Virus record (IMG/VR): IMGVR_UViG_3300025769_000271
Span: 1-41,183 of that record
Source of the DNA: a virus
Length of the DNA: 41,183 nt
Reading direction: 5' to 3' (one strand)
Position 1 is the stretch's first letter, and every line of letters starts with the position of its first letter. The notes beneath the pieces are model-generated. The model did no database searches, was not told the DNA's origin, and saw nothing but the letters and a program-made list of their open reading frames with translations. The position numbers and the translations under genes were made by a program. Positions 31,368 through 39,658 of this stretch are shown here, piece after piece.

Positions 31368-31613
31368 ATGAGAGATTCAAGTTTTGCAAAAACCTTCAGA
31401 AAACTAATAACAGAAAGGATTCACGAGCTAGTGAGCGATATGGAGAAGATTTCCATAAGCGACAACACGCCAGGGTACAAGCAGCGAGAAATGGACAAGA
31501 GATTGTCCATGATAAATCACAACTTTGACATCTATTGGGTTTTTTTTAAATCAATACACGGTCAAAAAGAGAGAATAATGGAGAGTTTAAATACTCTTTA
31601 TCGAATACATTAA
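31368..31613 (+). CDS. Small conserved-type protein (81 aa)
   Basis: Lies between the two HNH genes. Helical product with [18 protein letters not shown] and [19 protein letters not shown]. No family recognised. The 114 bases before it (31254-31367) hold no convincing gene and only a weak ribosome site. It may be a fragment of the original gene order interrupted by HNH insertions. Confidence 0.5.
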   Translation: MRDSSFAKTFRKLITERIHELVSDMEKISISDNTPGYKQREMDKRLSMINHNFDIYWVFFKSIHGQKERIMESLNTLYRIH

Positions 31614-31618
31614 AACCT

Positions 31619-32086
31619 TTGGGAGGGGATATTAAACACAAATTTAAAACTATCAATAACAAAGTTATTACTCCTCAGCATTATTCGAGGTGGAGAAGTA
31701 TGCTTAATAGGTGTAGAAACCCTAAAGATAAAGCATTTAAAAACTATGGAGGAAGGGGTATTTATGTTTGTGAATCGTGGTGTGTTTTTGAAAACTTCTT
31801 TAAATGGTGCCAAGAAACCTATGAACCAGATAAGACGTTAGATCGTATTGATAATGACGGTCCCTACACTCCAGATAACTGCAGGTGGGCAACAAGGTTC
31901 GAGCAACTAAAAAACAGAAGAAAGTATAATGTAGTAAATACTAGGATTTGCTCTGATGTTATTTATATGTGCAACGAAATGTCTAAAGACAGAATACCCC
32001 AAAAGGATATATGTGAACTCCTAAAAATCTCAAGAAGCACCTTGTGTAAAATAAAAAACAAATCGTATAGAGGTGGTAGGTTATGA
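31619..32086 (+). CDS. HNH homing endonuclease 2, unusual start
   Basis: About 155 residues from TTG 31619, with no ribosome site at a good distance; the frame is open further up to 31550 without usual starts. Core [49 protein letters not shown] matches HNH 1. It has an extra C-terminal HTH ([19 protein letters not shown]) that would read the target site. ATG overlap with the exonuclease gene. Confidence 0.75.
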   Translation: MGGDIKHKFKTINNKVITPQHYSRWRSMLNRCRNPKDKAFKNYGGRGIYVCESWCVFENFFKWCQETYEPDKTLDRIDNDGPYTPDNCRWATRFEQLKNRRKYNVVNTRICSDVIYMCNEMSKDRIPQKDICELLKISRSTLCKIKNKSYRGGRL

Positions 32087-32613
32087 GATGTATTATTGAC
32101 TTTGAAACATCAAGTCTAAAATGTAGGTCACCTATCCAAGTTGGCTTAATAGTAATAAACGATAAATTAGAAGTGGTCAGAGAGTTTGAGAGCCTTATCA
32201 AACTAGAGGGTTATTCCACATGGGACGAAAACGCTTATGCTGTTCATGGGATAGATAGGGAGCGGTTAAAAGACGCGCCCACCACTGAGCAGGTAGCTTT
32301 AATGTTAGCTGGTATTTTCAAAGTACATGAGAGTTGGGTCCACTCTAACGAGATCATTTATCACGCCCAGGGTAATTTCGATATTCAGATATTAAACGAT
32401 CTAATGATTCGAGGTGGTTTAATGGGTTCTGGTATGCCGATAAAATGGTCCACATACAACACTTTAAAAGAAGCTAGAAAACATAAACTATTTGATAAGT
32501 ACGCTTTAAGTTATATCGCAGCCAAATTAGATTACGAGTATAAAGCCCACGATGCCCTATCGGATTGCAAGGCTACGCTAAAGCTTATAGAAGAAATAAG
32601 GAAATACGAATGA
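32083..32613 (+). CDS. DEDDh-type 3'-5' exonuclease
   Basis: 176 residues. [11 protein letters not shown] (D6, E8), GNFDIQIL near residue 98, and AHDALSDC near 156 give the DEDD acidic residues plus the H of the DEDDh subtype (DnaQ/RNase T-like). It would trim DNA or RNA 3' ends, maybe as proofreading or in recombination. There is no phage DNA polymerase in the window, so it may work with the host polymerase. Confidence 0.82.
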   Translation: MRCIIDFETSSLKCRSPIQVGLIVINDKLEVVREFESLIKLEGYSTWDENAYAVHGIDRERLKDAPTTEQVALMLAGIFKVHESWVHSNEIIYHAQGNFDIQILNDLMIRGGLMGSGMPIKWSTYNTLKEARKHKLFDKYALSYIAAKLDYEYKAHDALSDCKATLKLIEEIRKYE

Positions 32614-33536
32614 AAGTATTAAGTTTATTTGATGGTATGTCATGCGGACAAATTGCATTAAAAAGAATCGGGATTATTCCCGAGAAATATTACGCAGCCG
32701 AGATAGATAAGTGGGCGATTCAGATAACTCAAAAAAATTTCCCCGACACTATCCAGCTTGGTGATGTAACCGAGGTGAGTTTCCCCGAGGGTGAGATTGA
32801 TTTACTTTTAGCCGGAAGCCCTTGTCAGGGATTTAGTTTCGCGGGGAAGCAGTTAAATTTCGATGATCCTAGGAGTAAGTTATTTTGGGAGTTCGTTAGA
32901 ATACTAAGAGAAGCTAAACCTAAATACTTCTTATTAGAAAACGTGAAAATGAAAAAAGAATACCAGGACGTGATAAGCGAGGCGGTGGGGGTCGAGCCAA
33001 TAGAAATTAATTCGGCATTGGTTTCCGCTCAAAATAGAAAGAGGTATTACTGGACCAATATTTCTAATTTTAAAACCCCAGACGATAAAAGCATAAATCT
33101 CTCCGATGTTTTAGAGTGTGGAACAGTTGATTATGTTAAGGTTTCAAAGAAGGGTGTTTATAAGAAATTCCAAAATAAAGCATCATGCTTAACTGGTGGC
33201 GCAAACTCTGGAGGGAATCATTCAGATATGGATTTAATCGGAAAACTTATCCATGTTGGGAATGCCACTGACATAAAAGGATTCGAAACCATTAAAAGAA
33301 TTTATTCACAATGGGGAAAATGCCCAACACTTACCACAATGACTGGAGGACATAGACACCCGAAAATATCTATTAACGATTACGAATACAGGAGACTAAC
33401 CCCCATTGAATGCGAAAGACTTCAAACCGTTCCAGATAATTACACCGAGGGGGTTTCTAATACCCAGAGATATAAAATGCTAGGCAATGGCTGGACGGTG
33501 GACGTTATTGCTCACATCTTAAAAGGTATCGAGTGA
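32610..33536 (+). CDS. DNA cytosine-5 methyltransferase
   Basis: 308 residues from ATG 32610 (ATGA overlap); the longer reading from TTG 32565 would run into the exonuclease. Motif I SLFDGMSCG (5-13), motif IV AGSPCQGFS with C72, motif VI LLENV (E110), motif VIII QNRKRYY, then a variable recognition region, motif IX RRLTPIECERLQTVP and motif X MLGNGWTVD. All key residues present, so it should be active. Methylates phage DNA, most likely against host restriction. Second methyltransferase type besides the ParB fusion. Confidence 0.92.
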   Translation: MKVLSLFDGMSCGQIALKRIGIIPEKYYAAEIDKWAIQITQKNFPDTIQLGDVTEVSFPEGEIDLLLAGSPCQGFSFAGKQLNFDDPRSKLFWEFVRILREAKPKYFLLENVKMKKEYQDVISEAVGVEPIEINSALVSAQNRKRYYWTNISNFKTPDDKSINLSDVLECGTVDYVKVSKKGVYKKFQNKASCLTGGANSGGNHSDMDLIGKLIHVGNATDIKGFETIKRIYSQWGKCPTLTTMTGGHRHPKISINDYEYRRLTPIECERLQTVPDNYTEGVSNTQRYKMLGNGWTVDVIAHILKGIE

Positions 33537-33793
33537 AGGCTAAATCATATTTCAAATGCCTAAGAATTATCCAATCCTCCACATATAACACTTGCTGTTT
33601 ATGGGAATGGTTGTTCAAATTAAGGAATAACAAAACCCTCACTTATGAGCAGTTCCTTATCGTGGCAGAAGAGTATGATAAAAGACAAAAAGACAATCAA
33701 TCTTATCAAGCAGGCATTGAGAGCGGCAACGCTCAAGTGGCATATAAGAAACGAAACCAAACAGGGTGCGAGAGTTTATATAAAAGAGGGTGA
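33533..33793 (+). CDS. Small protein (up to 86 aa), overlaps HNH gene
   Basis: GTG overlapping the methyltransferase stop (GTGA). The first 50 residues (KSYFKCLRIIQSSTYNTCC, LTYEQFLIVAEEYDKRQ) look like a real protein; the rest overlaps the next gene by over 100 bases in another frame and may be partly spurious. No family recognised. Confidence 0.45.
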   Translation: MKAKSYFKCLRIIQSSTYNTCCLWEWLFKLRNNKTLTYEQFLIVAEEYDKRQKDNQSYQAGIESGNAQVAYKKRNQTGCESLYKRG

Positions 33794-34010
33794 GTTTAAA
33801 AACGGTAAGCCCAAAAAAAGGGTTTATTACAAGTGTAAAATCTGCAGAGGCAATTTTAAAACAGGTGACGTGCAGGTCGATCATATCGATGAAATCGGTA
33901 AATTTACAGGGGATTGGAATGATTACATCGAGAGAATGTTTTGTGATATATCAAACCTCCAGGTTCTTTGTAAGGATTGCCATAAGAAGAAAACAAAGAA
34001 GGCAAGATGA
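33675..34010 (+). CDS. HNH endonuclease
   Basis: 111 residues from ATG 33675 (AGAAGAG upstream); an earlier ATG at 33645 is in frame. Zinc and HNH signature: YKCKICRGNF, VQVDHIDEIGKF and NLQVLCKDCHKKK. Such stand-alone HNH proteins in phages act in recombination/packaging or as homing enzymes. Its stop overlaps the next ATG. Confidence 0.7.
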   Translation: MIKDKKTINLIKQALRAATLKWHIRNETKQGARVYIKEGEFKNGKPKKRVYYKCKICRGNFKTGDVQVDHIDEIGKFTGDWNDYIERMFCDISNLQVLCKDCHKKKTKKAR

Positions 34011-34168
34011 ATAAAAAAGAGATGGAAGAAAAAATAAAAGAGTTAGAGGATAAATATAAGGAAGCATTAGACGTGTTAAGGGAGATAGATAAACTGCCAA
34101 TAGTTAGCTATCACTTAGAGAGATATAAACATAAGAATAGGGAGGATTATTATGGCTTGCGTAACTAA
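34007..34168 (+). CDS. Small coiled-coil protein (53 aa)
   Basis: ATGA overlap with the HNH gene; closes at TAA 34166-34168. Charged helix KKEMEEKIKELEDKYKEALD followed by LPIVSYHLERYKHKN. The next gene begins inside its end behind GGGAGG. No family recognised. Confidence 0.55.
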   Translation: MNKKEMEEKIKELEDKYKEALDVLREIDKLPIVSYHLERYKHKNREDYYGLRN

Positions 34169-34289
34169 TTACTGCAACGGGTGTGGACATACATGGTGGG
34201 GGGTAGCAAAACCTTGTCCTAGGTGTCAGTCAGAGGATTTCATAACTGAGTTTGATGAGTGGCAAGATCATGAGGAGGCGGGGGAATGA
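34152..34289 (+). CDS. Zinc-ribbon microprotein (45 aa)
   Basis: ATG behind GGGAGG, 17-base overlap with the previous gene. NYCNGCGHTWW and KPCPRCQSEDF form a complete four-cysteine zinc ribbon, followed by an acidic tail. The end GGGGAATGA carries both the ribosome site and the start of the next gene. Confidence 0.6.
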   Translation: MACVTNYCNGCGHTWWGVAKPCPRCQSEDFITEFDEWQDHEEAGE

Positions 34290-34642
34290 GTGAAACATTT
34301 GAAGAGTGGTTCAAAGAGGATGGAAATGGAGACTTTAATTACTTCTCTAGAGATTATTACGCTGGGCAATGGGCACCGTTGATTAAACATGCTTGGAACC
34401 ACCAACAAAAGAAAATAGTAGCCCTCCAAGCCGAGGTGGACGCTTTAAGAAATAACAATAAAGAATTACTAGACCAAAGGTTCGAGCTTATGGATAAGGT
34501 TGGAACCCTCACCTCTCAACTAGAAAAGCTTACTAAGTGTAGTTTGAACCATTACGAGGACAATAGAAATTGTATTACAGAAAGGATAACTAACTTATGC
34601 CAAGGCTGTAAGAATAAAAAACTACTGGAGGCAGGGGAATGA
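34286..34642 (+). CDS. Coiled-coil protein with cysteine cluster (118 aa)
   Basis: Starts by GGGGA-ATGA coupling. N-terminal EEWFKEDGNGDFNYFSRDYY, a central coiled coil (VALQAEVDALRNNNKELLDQ), and a C-terminal cysteine set (TKCSLNHYED...LCQGCKNKK) that could bind zinc. Function unknown. Confidence 0.55.
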   Translation: MSETFEEWFKEDGNGDFNYFSRDYYAGQWAPLIKHAWNHQQKKIVALQAEVDALRNNNKELLDQRFELMDKVGTLTSQLEKLTKCSLNHYEDNRNCITERITNLCQGCKNKKLLEAGE

Positions 34643-34836
34643 ATTGTTTAATTTGCGGAAAGTATGCAGGTGAAAACGCTCATGCTACCTGTGTGGTTAA
34701 ACTCAAGAATAATCACGCCAAGGCTGAGGAAGGTTTAGAGATAATCGCAAGTCACCCAGAGGGTGAAAATAAAAGTGCGGTCTATATGAAAGCAACCGCC
34801 CGTGAATATTTTAAAGATAAGGAGACAGGGGAATGA
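34639..34836 (+). CDS. Small protein (65 aa), paralogous tail
   Basis: Coupled start (GGGGA-ATGA). MNCLICGKYAGENAHATC zinc-type start, then helix, ending in TAREYFKDKETGE. The TAREYFK ending recurs in the next gene, so the pair shares a duplicated C-terminal module. Confidence 0.55.
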   Translation: MNCLICGKYAGENAHATCVVKLKNNHAKAEEGLEIIASHPEGENKSAVYMKATAREYFKDKETGE

Positions 34837-35030
34837 GTGAAGAAACGCAAGCAATAACAATAGAAGAATACAAGGAATATATCCAACTCAAAGACCAACT
34901 CGCCAATACTGAGAAGGTTATAGAGGAATATAACAAAAACGTGGATTATTACCAGAGTGAGCTTGCAGGGTCATGGTTAACTATAAGGGAAACCGCCCGA
35001 GAATACTTTAAGAATAAGGAGGATAAGTGA
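34833..35030 (+). CDS. Small coiled-coil protein (65 aa), paralogous tail
   Basis: Coupled start. Helical YKEYIQLKDQLANTEKVIEE then WLTIRETAREYFKNKEDK; the ending repeats that of the previous protein with synonymous DNA differences. Function unknown. Confidence 0.55.
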   Translation: MSEETQAITIEEYKEYIQLKDQLANTEKVIEEYNKNVDYYQSELAGSWLTIRETAREYFKNKEDK

Positions 35031-35305
35031 AATCAACAAAGATCAAAAAGACAGATACTGAAAATAATCGAAAGAGAATACTAAAAACGATAAGCGTCAA
35101 AGAAATGACAATAAACGAGTGTATAGATAAAATGTTTAAGTCTGATATTAGAACAGGCAAGATTAATCAACGCAACTGGCGTTACTATGTTCACTTAAAT
35201 AAGCTATTTGACCCTATGAGAAGGGCTGGGTTATTAGAAGTAGTCGGATCTAAAATAGGTGAGACTAATAAACTAGAAAAAGTATGGAGAAGGTTAGATG
35301 TTTGA
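35027..35305 (+). CDS. Small winged-helix-like protein (92 aa)
   Basis: GTG overlap with the previous stop (GTGA). Basic N-terminus, then RILKTISVKEMTINECIDKM and a later FDPMRRAGLLEVVGSKIG, which reads as a winged-helix fold. Possibly a DNA-binding regulator acting just before the endolysin. Not assigned to a family. Confidence 0.5.
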   Translation: MKSTKIKKTDTENNRKRILKTISVKEMTINECIDKMFKSDIRTGKINQRNWRYYVHLNKLFDPMRRAGLLEVVGSKIGETNKLEKVWRRLDV

Positions 35306-35867
35306 TTGCTTTAAAAAAGATTATTCAAAACCAAGTAAACCAGTAGAGTCCCACGGGGAAGGCGAACCATTTAAGCCCGTCTGGGGATTTATTAACCCTC
35401 ACTTAAAAAACGCAGGGGGAGCTATGCACCCTCAGAAGAAGGTGGACGAATACCGTTATGGCGTAATGATGAAAAACCACCACGACTACCCACTAGAGTT
35501 TAGAGATGATGGCGGGGTTTACGGTGCAGCTAAAAGACTAATAAAACATGGGTGTAATGCCTCGGTAGAGAGTCATAAGAATGCCTATAATAAAAAAGTT
35601 AACGGTATGGAGATTCTCGTGCTCAAAAACGATCGCCTCTCTATTGAGTATGCTGAAATGTTTATAGAAGAGTTTAGGGTAATGTTCCCAGGTGTTCCGA
35701 TCAGGGGGATTAAGCAGAAATCTAAAGGTGATAGGGGTGCAAAGAATTTAATAGATGCTAAACGCGCTGGAATGGATATAGCACTATTAACAGAGGATTT
35801 CTTTATCGACTCACATTGGATTGCCCCTCAGAAGCTGGCTGAGTTTTATAAACGTGTACTTAATTAA
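35298..35867 (+). CDS. N-acetylmuramoyl-L-alanine amidase-like endolysin
   Basis: 189 residues. The order NPHLKNAGG (H35), KVDEYRYG (E51), VESHKNAYN (H93) and LLTEDFF (E166) matches the zinc ligands and catalytic Glu of Amidase_3 enzymes; GMEILVL and SIEYAEMFIEEF fit the family strands and helices between them. It would cut the sugar-peptide bond of peptidoglycan at lysis. It is far from the holin (about 10 kb), at the end of the replication operon. Its last 114 bases repeat at the window start. Family assigned by eye. Confidence 0.6.
   Translation: MFDCFKKDYSKPSKPVESHGEGEPFKPVWGFINPHLKNAGGAMHPQKKVDEYRYGVMMKNHHDYPLEFRDDGGVYGAAKRLIKHGCNASVESHKNAYNKKVNGMEILVLKNDRLSIEYAEMFIEEFRVMFPGVPIRGIKQKSKGDRGAKNLIDAKRAGMDIALLTEDFFIDSHWIAPQKLAEFYKRVLN
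35753..35866 (+). repeat. Direct repeat, copy 2 (identical to 1-114)
   Basis: Identical to the first 114 bases of the window. Copies diverge after the shared AATTA, TAG on the left and TAATGG on the right. Confidence 0.95.
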
Positions 35868-36139
35868 TGGCGAGAAATAAAGAATTGGCTAAATCTCATC
35901 GTGGGAAACCTTGTATAGTTTGTGGTGACCCAGGTGAGGGAGATCATATAAAAAACTACGCTGGAAACCCTGATAACGATGTTCCCGTTAATGTTTGGAC
36001 CCTATGCAGGTTTCATCATATAGAGAAGGGTTGGTCACTGAATGATTTTGTGGTCAATTATAAATTAGAGGGTGAGCTACAGTCCAGGGGGTTTGAGTTT
36101 AGTGATTTATCTAATAAATGGATAAGACCACTCAAGTAA
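35867..36139 (+). CDS. HNHc_6-like nuclease, intact version
   Basis: 90 residues. ATG overlaps the endolysin stop (TAATG). CIVCGDPGEGDHIKN and WTLCRFHHIEKGW are the zinc and His motifs; ends LSNKWIRPLK. It is the full-length counterpart of 102-347, with only moderate similarity, so the two are different alleles of one gene. Confidence 0.7.
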   Translation: MARNKELAKSHRGKPCIVCGDPGEGDHIKNYAGNPDNDVPVNVWTLCRFHHIEKGWSLNDFVVNYKLEGELQSRGFEFSDLSNKWIRPLK

Positions 36140-36161
36140 TCTAATTTGACATACCTATTTA

Positions 36162-36976
36162 ATGCCTTGAAACTTTAATTTGTGATTAAGAAAAAAGAAA
36201 AGGTGTATATCTCATTCAATCAATTCTCTGATAACAGGAAGAAGTATCTTCAAAAGTTAGTGTCAGGGGAAATAGAAATCTATCTCATTAGTAATGACTA
36301 CCCACCTTTGAAATTATGTTTAGCCGAACTTAGTTAGAAGGGAGCTAAAATTGAACTCGAAAAGGATATTGGTTCTCAATGATGTTCATGCGCCCTTCCA
36401 TGATTCAAAGCTAATAACCATAGAGGGTAGAGGTTTAGTTCTCGATGTTGCTAAAGATATAAACGTAGATGAAATTATAATTAATGGTGACCTTTTAGAT
36501 TTTTACTCCATTAATAGCCACGGTGCTAAACACCCCGATATTCAACAAAAGCTAGAAGATGAACTGATCTGGGGAAGAGAGTTCATCGAACACCTAAGAA
36601 ATCGCTTCAACTGTAAAATTACATTTATATTTGGGAACCACGAATGGAGATTAGATCGCTTTATATTAAACAATGCCCCTATGGTTTGGGGGTTATTGAG
36701 TCTTAAAAACTTCATGGAGCTAGAAAGATTTGAAATAGATTATTTGGAGTATAACGATGCCTATAGAGTACATGATAGTAATTTGTTTATTCAACATTCT
36801 CCACCATCTTACGGTGTTAATGGTGCTAGAACTTCACTACTTAAAAAACTCGACTCTTCACATATCTACGGCTGTACTCATCGTATGCAACACGCTGCTG
36901 TTACTGGACATAGTGGTGAACTATACAACGCCTGGTTCAATGGGTGGCTGGGTTCCGTAGATGAAACTCAAGAGCA
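36162..36976 (+). repeat. Near-identical block, copy 2 (matches 641-1455)
   Basis: Two differences in 815 bases; 36227-36976 is perfectly identical to 706-1455. Outside the block similarity falls at once, with different sequence to the left and about half of codons silently changed to the right. Confidence 0.95.
36182..36337 (+). CDS. Small conserved protein (51 aa), second copy
   Basis: Same protein as 661-816; one synonymous difference (TTC for TTT). GTG start. Directly before the metallophosphoesterase. Confidence 0.5.
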   Translation: MIKKKEKVYISFNQFSDNRKKYLQKLVSGEIEIYLISNDYPPLKLCLAELS

Positions 36977-37127
36977 TAAAAGGGTTTTCTCGTATGCTAA
37001 GGGGCATGAGAATTGGCAGAAGTGCTTCTCTATAGTTAATTTAATAGACGATAGGGAATATCACGTCCAGCAGGTTCCCATAATAAATAACAGATGCGTA
37101 GTTGACGGGCAACTTTATGAGGCTTAG
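36351..37127 (+). CDS. Calcineurin-like metallophosphoesterase, second copy
   Basis: 258 residues, identical in protein sequence to 830-1606 with all metal motifs (DVH, GD, GNHE, GCTH). DNA is identical over the first 627 bases, then differs at about 24 of 50 codons, all silent. Such a pattern means that the two copies come from diverged strains that share a recombined block. TTG start with AAGGGAG. Confidence 0.85.
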   Translation: MNSKRILVLNDVHAPFHDSKLITIEGRGLVLDVAKDINVDEIIINGDLLDFYSINSHGAKHPDIQQKLEDELIWGREFIEHLRNRFNCKITFIFGNHEWRLDRFILNNAPMVWGLLSLKNFMELERFEIDYLEYNDAYRVHDSNLFIQHSPPSYGVNGARTSLLKKLDSSHIYGCTHRMQHAAVTGHSGELYNAWFNGWLGSVDETQEHKRVFSYAKGHENWQKCFSIVNLIDDREYHVQQVPIINNRCVVDGQLYEA

Positions 37128-37336
37128 TTATGTGGTCGTGGTTGTTTTATTTGCTCAATGTGTTATCGCTCCCTCAAAAGATGTCAGATGGAACTACAAG
37201 GAATGTCTTATCACTGAGTACCAAAACATCGACGGGGTTACTTTCGAAACCTGTTACTTATACTCGGACTAAGGTCTACATTGTTGACTTTCAAAGGAAA
37301 AGGTTGGTTAATATAACTTATTACATAAACTCTTAG
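37117..37336 (+). CDS. Small exported-type protein, second copy, possible +1 frameshift
   Basis: ATG inside the phosphoesterase end; frame closes at TAA 37270-37272 (51 residues: hydrophobic VVVVVLFAQC then PSKDVRWNYKECLITEY). The +1 frame then continues with VYIVDF to TAG 37334-37336. Same layout and same 21-codon extension as 1596-1818. Confidence 0.5.
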
Positions 37337-37345
37337 GGAGTAGAT

Positions 37346-37846
37346 ATGGCTCAGGGTCACATACCGATAACACAATGGTCAGAAATACCAAATCATAGCG
37401 ATTATTTAATATCTAGCTGTGGCAACGTCTTAAGCCTAAAAAGATCAAAACCCTTACTTAGAAGCCAAACACTAGATAATTGGAACTATAAGCAATTATC
37501 CTTATCTAAAGATGGTAAAAAAAATACATATAGAACACACTGTTTAGTGGCGAACTCTTATATCCAAAAAATTCCTAAAGGTATGCAGGTTAACCATAAA
37601 GACGGTGTAAAGGCTAATAACTCTTTATCAAACCTAGAGATCGTAACACCAAAAGAAAATACCCGTCACGCTATAGAGGGTGGGCTAAAGGGTAGCTATT
37701 TTAAAAATACAATAAGCAAAGAAACCGCAGATAATATAAAAGAAAAACTACTTTTGGGTTGCAGCGTTCGCGAGATTGCCGAATCATTAAATGTTAACAC
37801 GGGGATAGTTTCTCAAATTAAATATGGTAGAACATGGAAAACTTAG
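37346..37846 (+). CDS. NUMOD4/HNH_3 homing endonuclease inserted before the methyltransferase
   Basis: 166 residues. NUMOD4-type start (ITQWSEIPNHSDYLISSCGN), HNH_3 core MQVNHKDGVKANNSLSNLE with VTPKENTRHA, and a C-terminal HTH (SVREIAESLNVNTGIVSQIK). It is absent from the left copy, where the methyltransferase starts at this same point behind the same GGGAGTAGAT ribosome site. The methyltransferase ATG now lies inside the last codons of this gene. A clean example of homing insertion at a gene boundary. Confidence 0.85.
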   Translation: MAQGHIPITQWSEIPNHSDYLISSCGNVLSLKRSKPLLRSQTLDNWNYKQLSLSKDGKKNTYRTHCLVANSYIQKIPKGMQVNHKDGVKANNSLSNLEIVTPKENTRHAIEGGLKGSYFKNTISKETADNIKEKLLLGCSVREIAESLNVNTGIVSQIKYGRTWKT

Positions 37847-39072
37847 TTAAAACCGAAATCAAATCTAAAGAAATCCAGTTTGTAAAAACATCAGAGCTAA
37901 TCCCTTACGATAAAAACATGAACAAACACACCCCCGATCAGATAGATAGGCTGTGTAAGCTCATTGAATACCAGGGTTTTCGTGACCCGCTTATCGTTCA
38001 GTTGGGAACCAATAGGGTGGCTTGCGGTCATGGCAGATTAGAGGCGGCAAAGAAACTAGGAATGGCAGAGGTGCCAGTTATCCTCCAAGAGTTTGAATCG
38101 GAGGAACAATTCTATTCTTTTGTTGTGAGTCATAACGCAATAGCAGAATGGTCAGCATTAGACCTGGGGCAAATAAATACAGATATAATTGACCTTGGAC
38201 CAGATCTTGATATTGATTTATTAGGGATTAAAGACTTTGTGTTAGAGCCTATTGAGAAGTTTGAGCCTCAGTCAGATGAGGACGCTGTGCCAGAGGTTGA
38301 ACACCCTATTACGAGAAAAGGGGATGTTTGGCTTCTGGGGAATCATCGAGTGATGTGTGGTGATTCGACAATGATTGATGATGTTGAGAAGTTAATGGCG
38401 GGGGAGAAGATAGACCTTATTCACACCGACCCGCCTTATGGAATAAAGGAAGATGCTTCAAAAAGAATAACTAGAGAGACGAATAGTTTAGCTAAATCCA
38501 ACAGTCATTTGGTTAATTTTAACGATGAAAATACCGATTGCGCTATAGATGCTTTTAATTTGTGCGAAGGATTTAATATAAAAAATCAGGTGTGGTGGGG
38601 GGCTAATTATTATTGCCAATCACTCCCTGAGACAGCTAATTGGATAATCTGGGACAAGCGTGTCGAGGAAAAGCAAAAGGATAACAATTCCGACTGTGAG
38701 TTAGCATGGGTAAAATCTAAATGGAATAGTGCTAGAATATTTAGGCACTTATGGAAAGGGTTAATTAAGGATAGTGAGCATGGACAGAAAAGAGTTCACC
38801 CAACACAGAAACCTGTCGCCTTGGCTGAATGGTGTATCGATTTTTTCAAGGAAGATATTGAAAACGTCATGGATTTATTTGGCGGCAGTGGTTCTACACT
38901 GATAGCCTGTGAGGTGAAAAACAAAAAATGTTACATGATGGAGTTTACCGAACACTACTGCGATGTAATTGTAAAGCGATGGGAAGAATACACCGGAAAT
39001 AAAGCAACCCTAGAATCCACAGGTCAGACTTATACTGAGCTAAAGGTTGAGAGAGATGGCGCGCCCTCGTAA
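37834..39072 (+). CDS. ParB-like domain fused to DNA methyltransferase, alternative specificity
   Basis: 412 residues. ParB-like N-terminus (about 15-110; ELIPYDKN, GHGRLEAAKKLG) and amino-methyltransferase motifs DPPY (199-202) and FGGSGST (349-355). Ends are close to the protein at 1828-3132, but the region between, WWGANYYCQSLPETANWIIW and on to HPTQKPVALAEWC, is unrelated in detail. Target specificity therefore differs. Start ATG inside the HNH gene end, with a poor ribosome site, so translation may depend on coupling. Confidence 0.87.
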   Translation: MENLVKTEIKSKEIQFVKTSELIPYDKNMNKHTPDQIDRLCKLIEYQGFRDPLIVQLGTNRVACGHGRLEAAKKLGMAEVPVILQEFESEEQFYSFVVSHNAIAEWSALDLGQINTDIIDLGPDLDIDLLGIKDFVLEPIEKFEPQSDEDAVPEVEHPITRKGDVWLLGNHRVMCGDSTMIDDVEKLMAGEKIDLIHTDPPYGIKEDASKRITRETNSLAKSNSHLVNFNDENTDCAIDAFNLCEGFNIKNQVWWGANYYCQSLPETANWIIWDKRVEEKQKDNNSDCELAWVKSKWNSARIFRHLWKGLIKDSEHGQKRVHPTQKPVALAEWCIDFFKEDIENVMDLFGGSGSTLIACEVKNKKCYMMEFTEHYCDVIVKRWEEYTGNKATLESTGQTYTELKVERDGAPS

Positions 39073-39658
39073 AGAATTAGAAGATATTAAAATAAGCAGA
39101 AGTGATTTTAACGAGCACATGGTTAATGTTGCAGTTAAAAAACAAATACCATTATGGATAGCAGAAGAGATTATTCCGAGTATTAATAATGAGCAAAGCA
39201 AGAGAATAACCGAGGCTGCAACGAGGTTTGGTGAAGTTGATTATCTATGCAAAATTTTCCCAGAATTAAAAAATAAGATAAAGTACAGATATGAGACCCC
39301 AAGGGAAAAATCAGACAGAACGATGTTTAGAGACAGATTAAGAACTCTGGTCAGGTGCAATCTCGAATCGAACGGTATTATAGTCAGGAGTATGACCGAA
39401 TCAATGATCGAGTTTATACTAGGTTACAAGATCAATGATCTGATGACACACCTCGAATCCCAGTTTACCGCAAAAATGGAGTGGAAAACACAGGGTAGTG
39501 TTTGGCATTTAGATCATATTTACCCGTGCGCAAAACTAAGATTTGAATCGGTACATGATAGTAATTTCATAAAGTTATGGTCAATGGATAATCTGAGACC
39601 ACTTTGTAAATACGAGAACATTAAAAAGGGTTCAAAAATAATCGAGTGCGGTGAATAA
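39056..39658 (+). CDS. HNH endonuclease inserted before terS
   Basis: 200 residues from ATG 39056 (AGAG upstream), chosen over TTG 39047. Helical N-terminal part, then GSVWHLDHIYPCAKL and NLRPLCKYENIKKGSK, the HNH motif of a family common in phage genomes. The left copy has no gene here: its methyltransferase stop touches terS directly. Its stop overlaps the next ATG (TAATG). Confidence 0.8.
   Translation: MARPRKELEDIKISRSDFNEHMVNVAVKKQIPLWIAEEIIPSINNEQSKRITEAATRFGEVDYLCKIFPELKNKIKYRYETPREKSDRTMFRDRLRTLVRCNLESNGIIVRSMTESMIEFILGYKINDLMTHLESQFTAKMEWKTQGSVWHLDHIYPCAKLRFESVHDSNFIKLWSMDNLRPLCKYENIKKGSKIIECGE

Noticed and set aside
31250-31528. 92-codon ORF starting at the HNH 1 stop
   Set aside because: Half of it overlaps the better supported gene at 31368-31613 in another frame, and its sequence shows no motif. 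The remaining 31254-31367 is left as non-coding.
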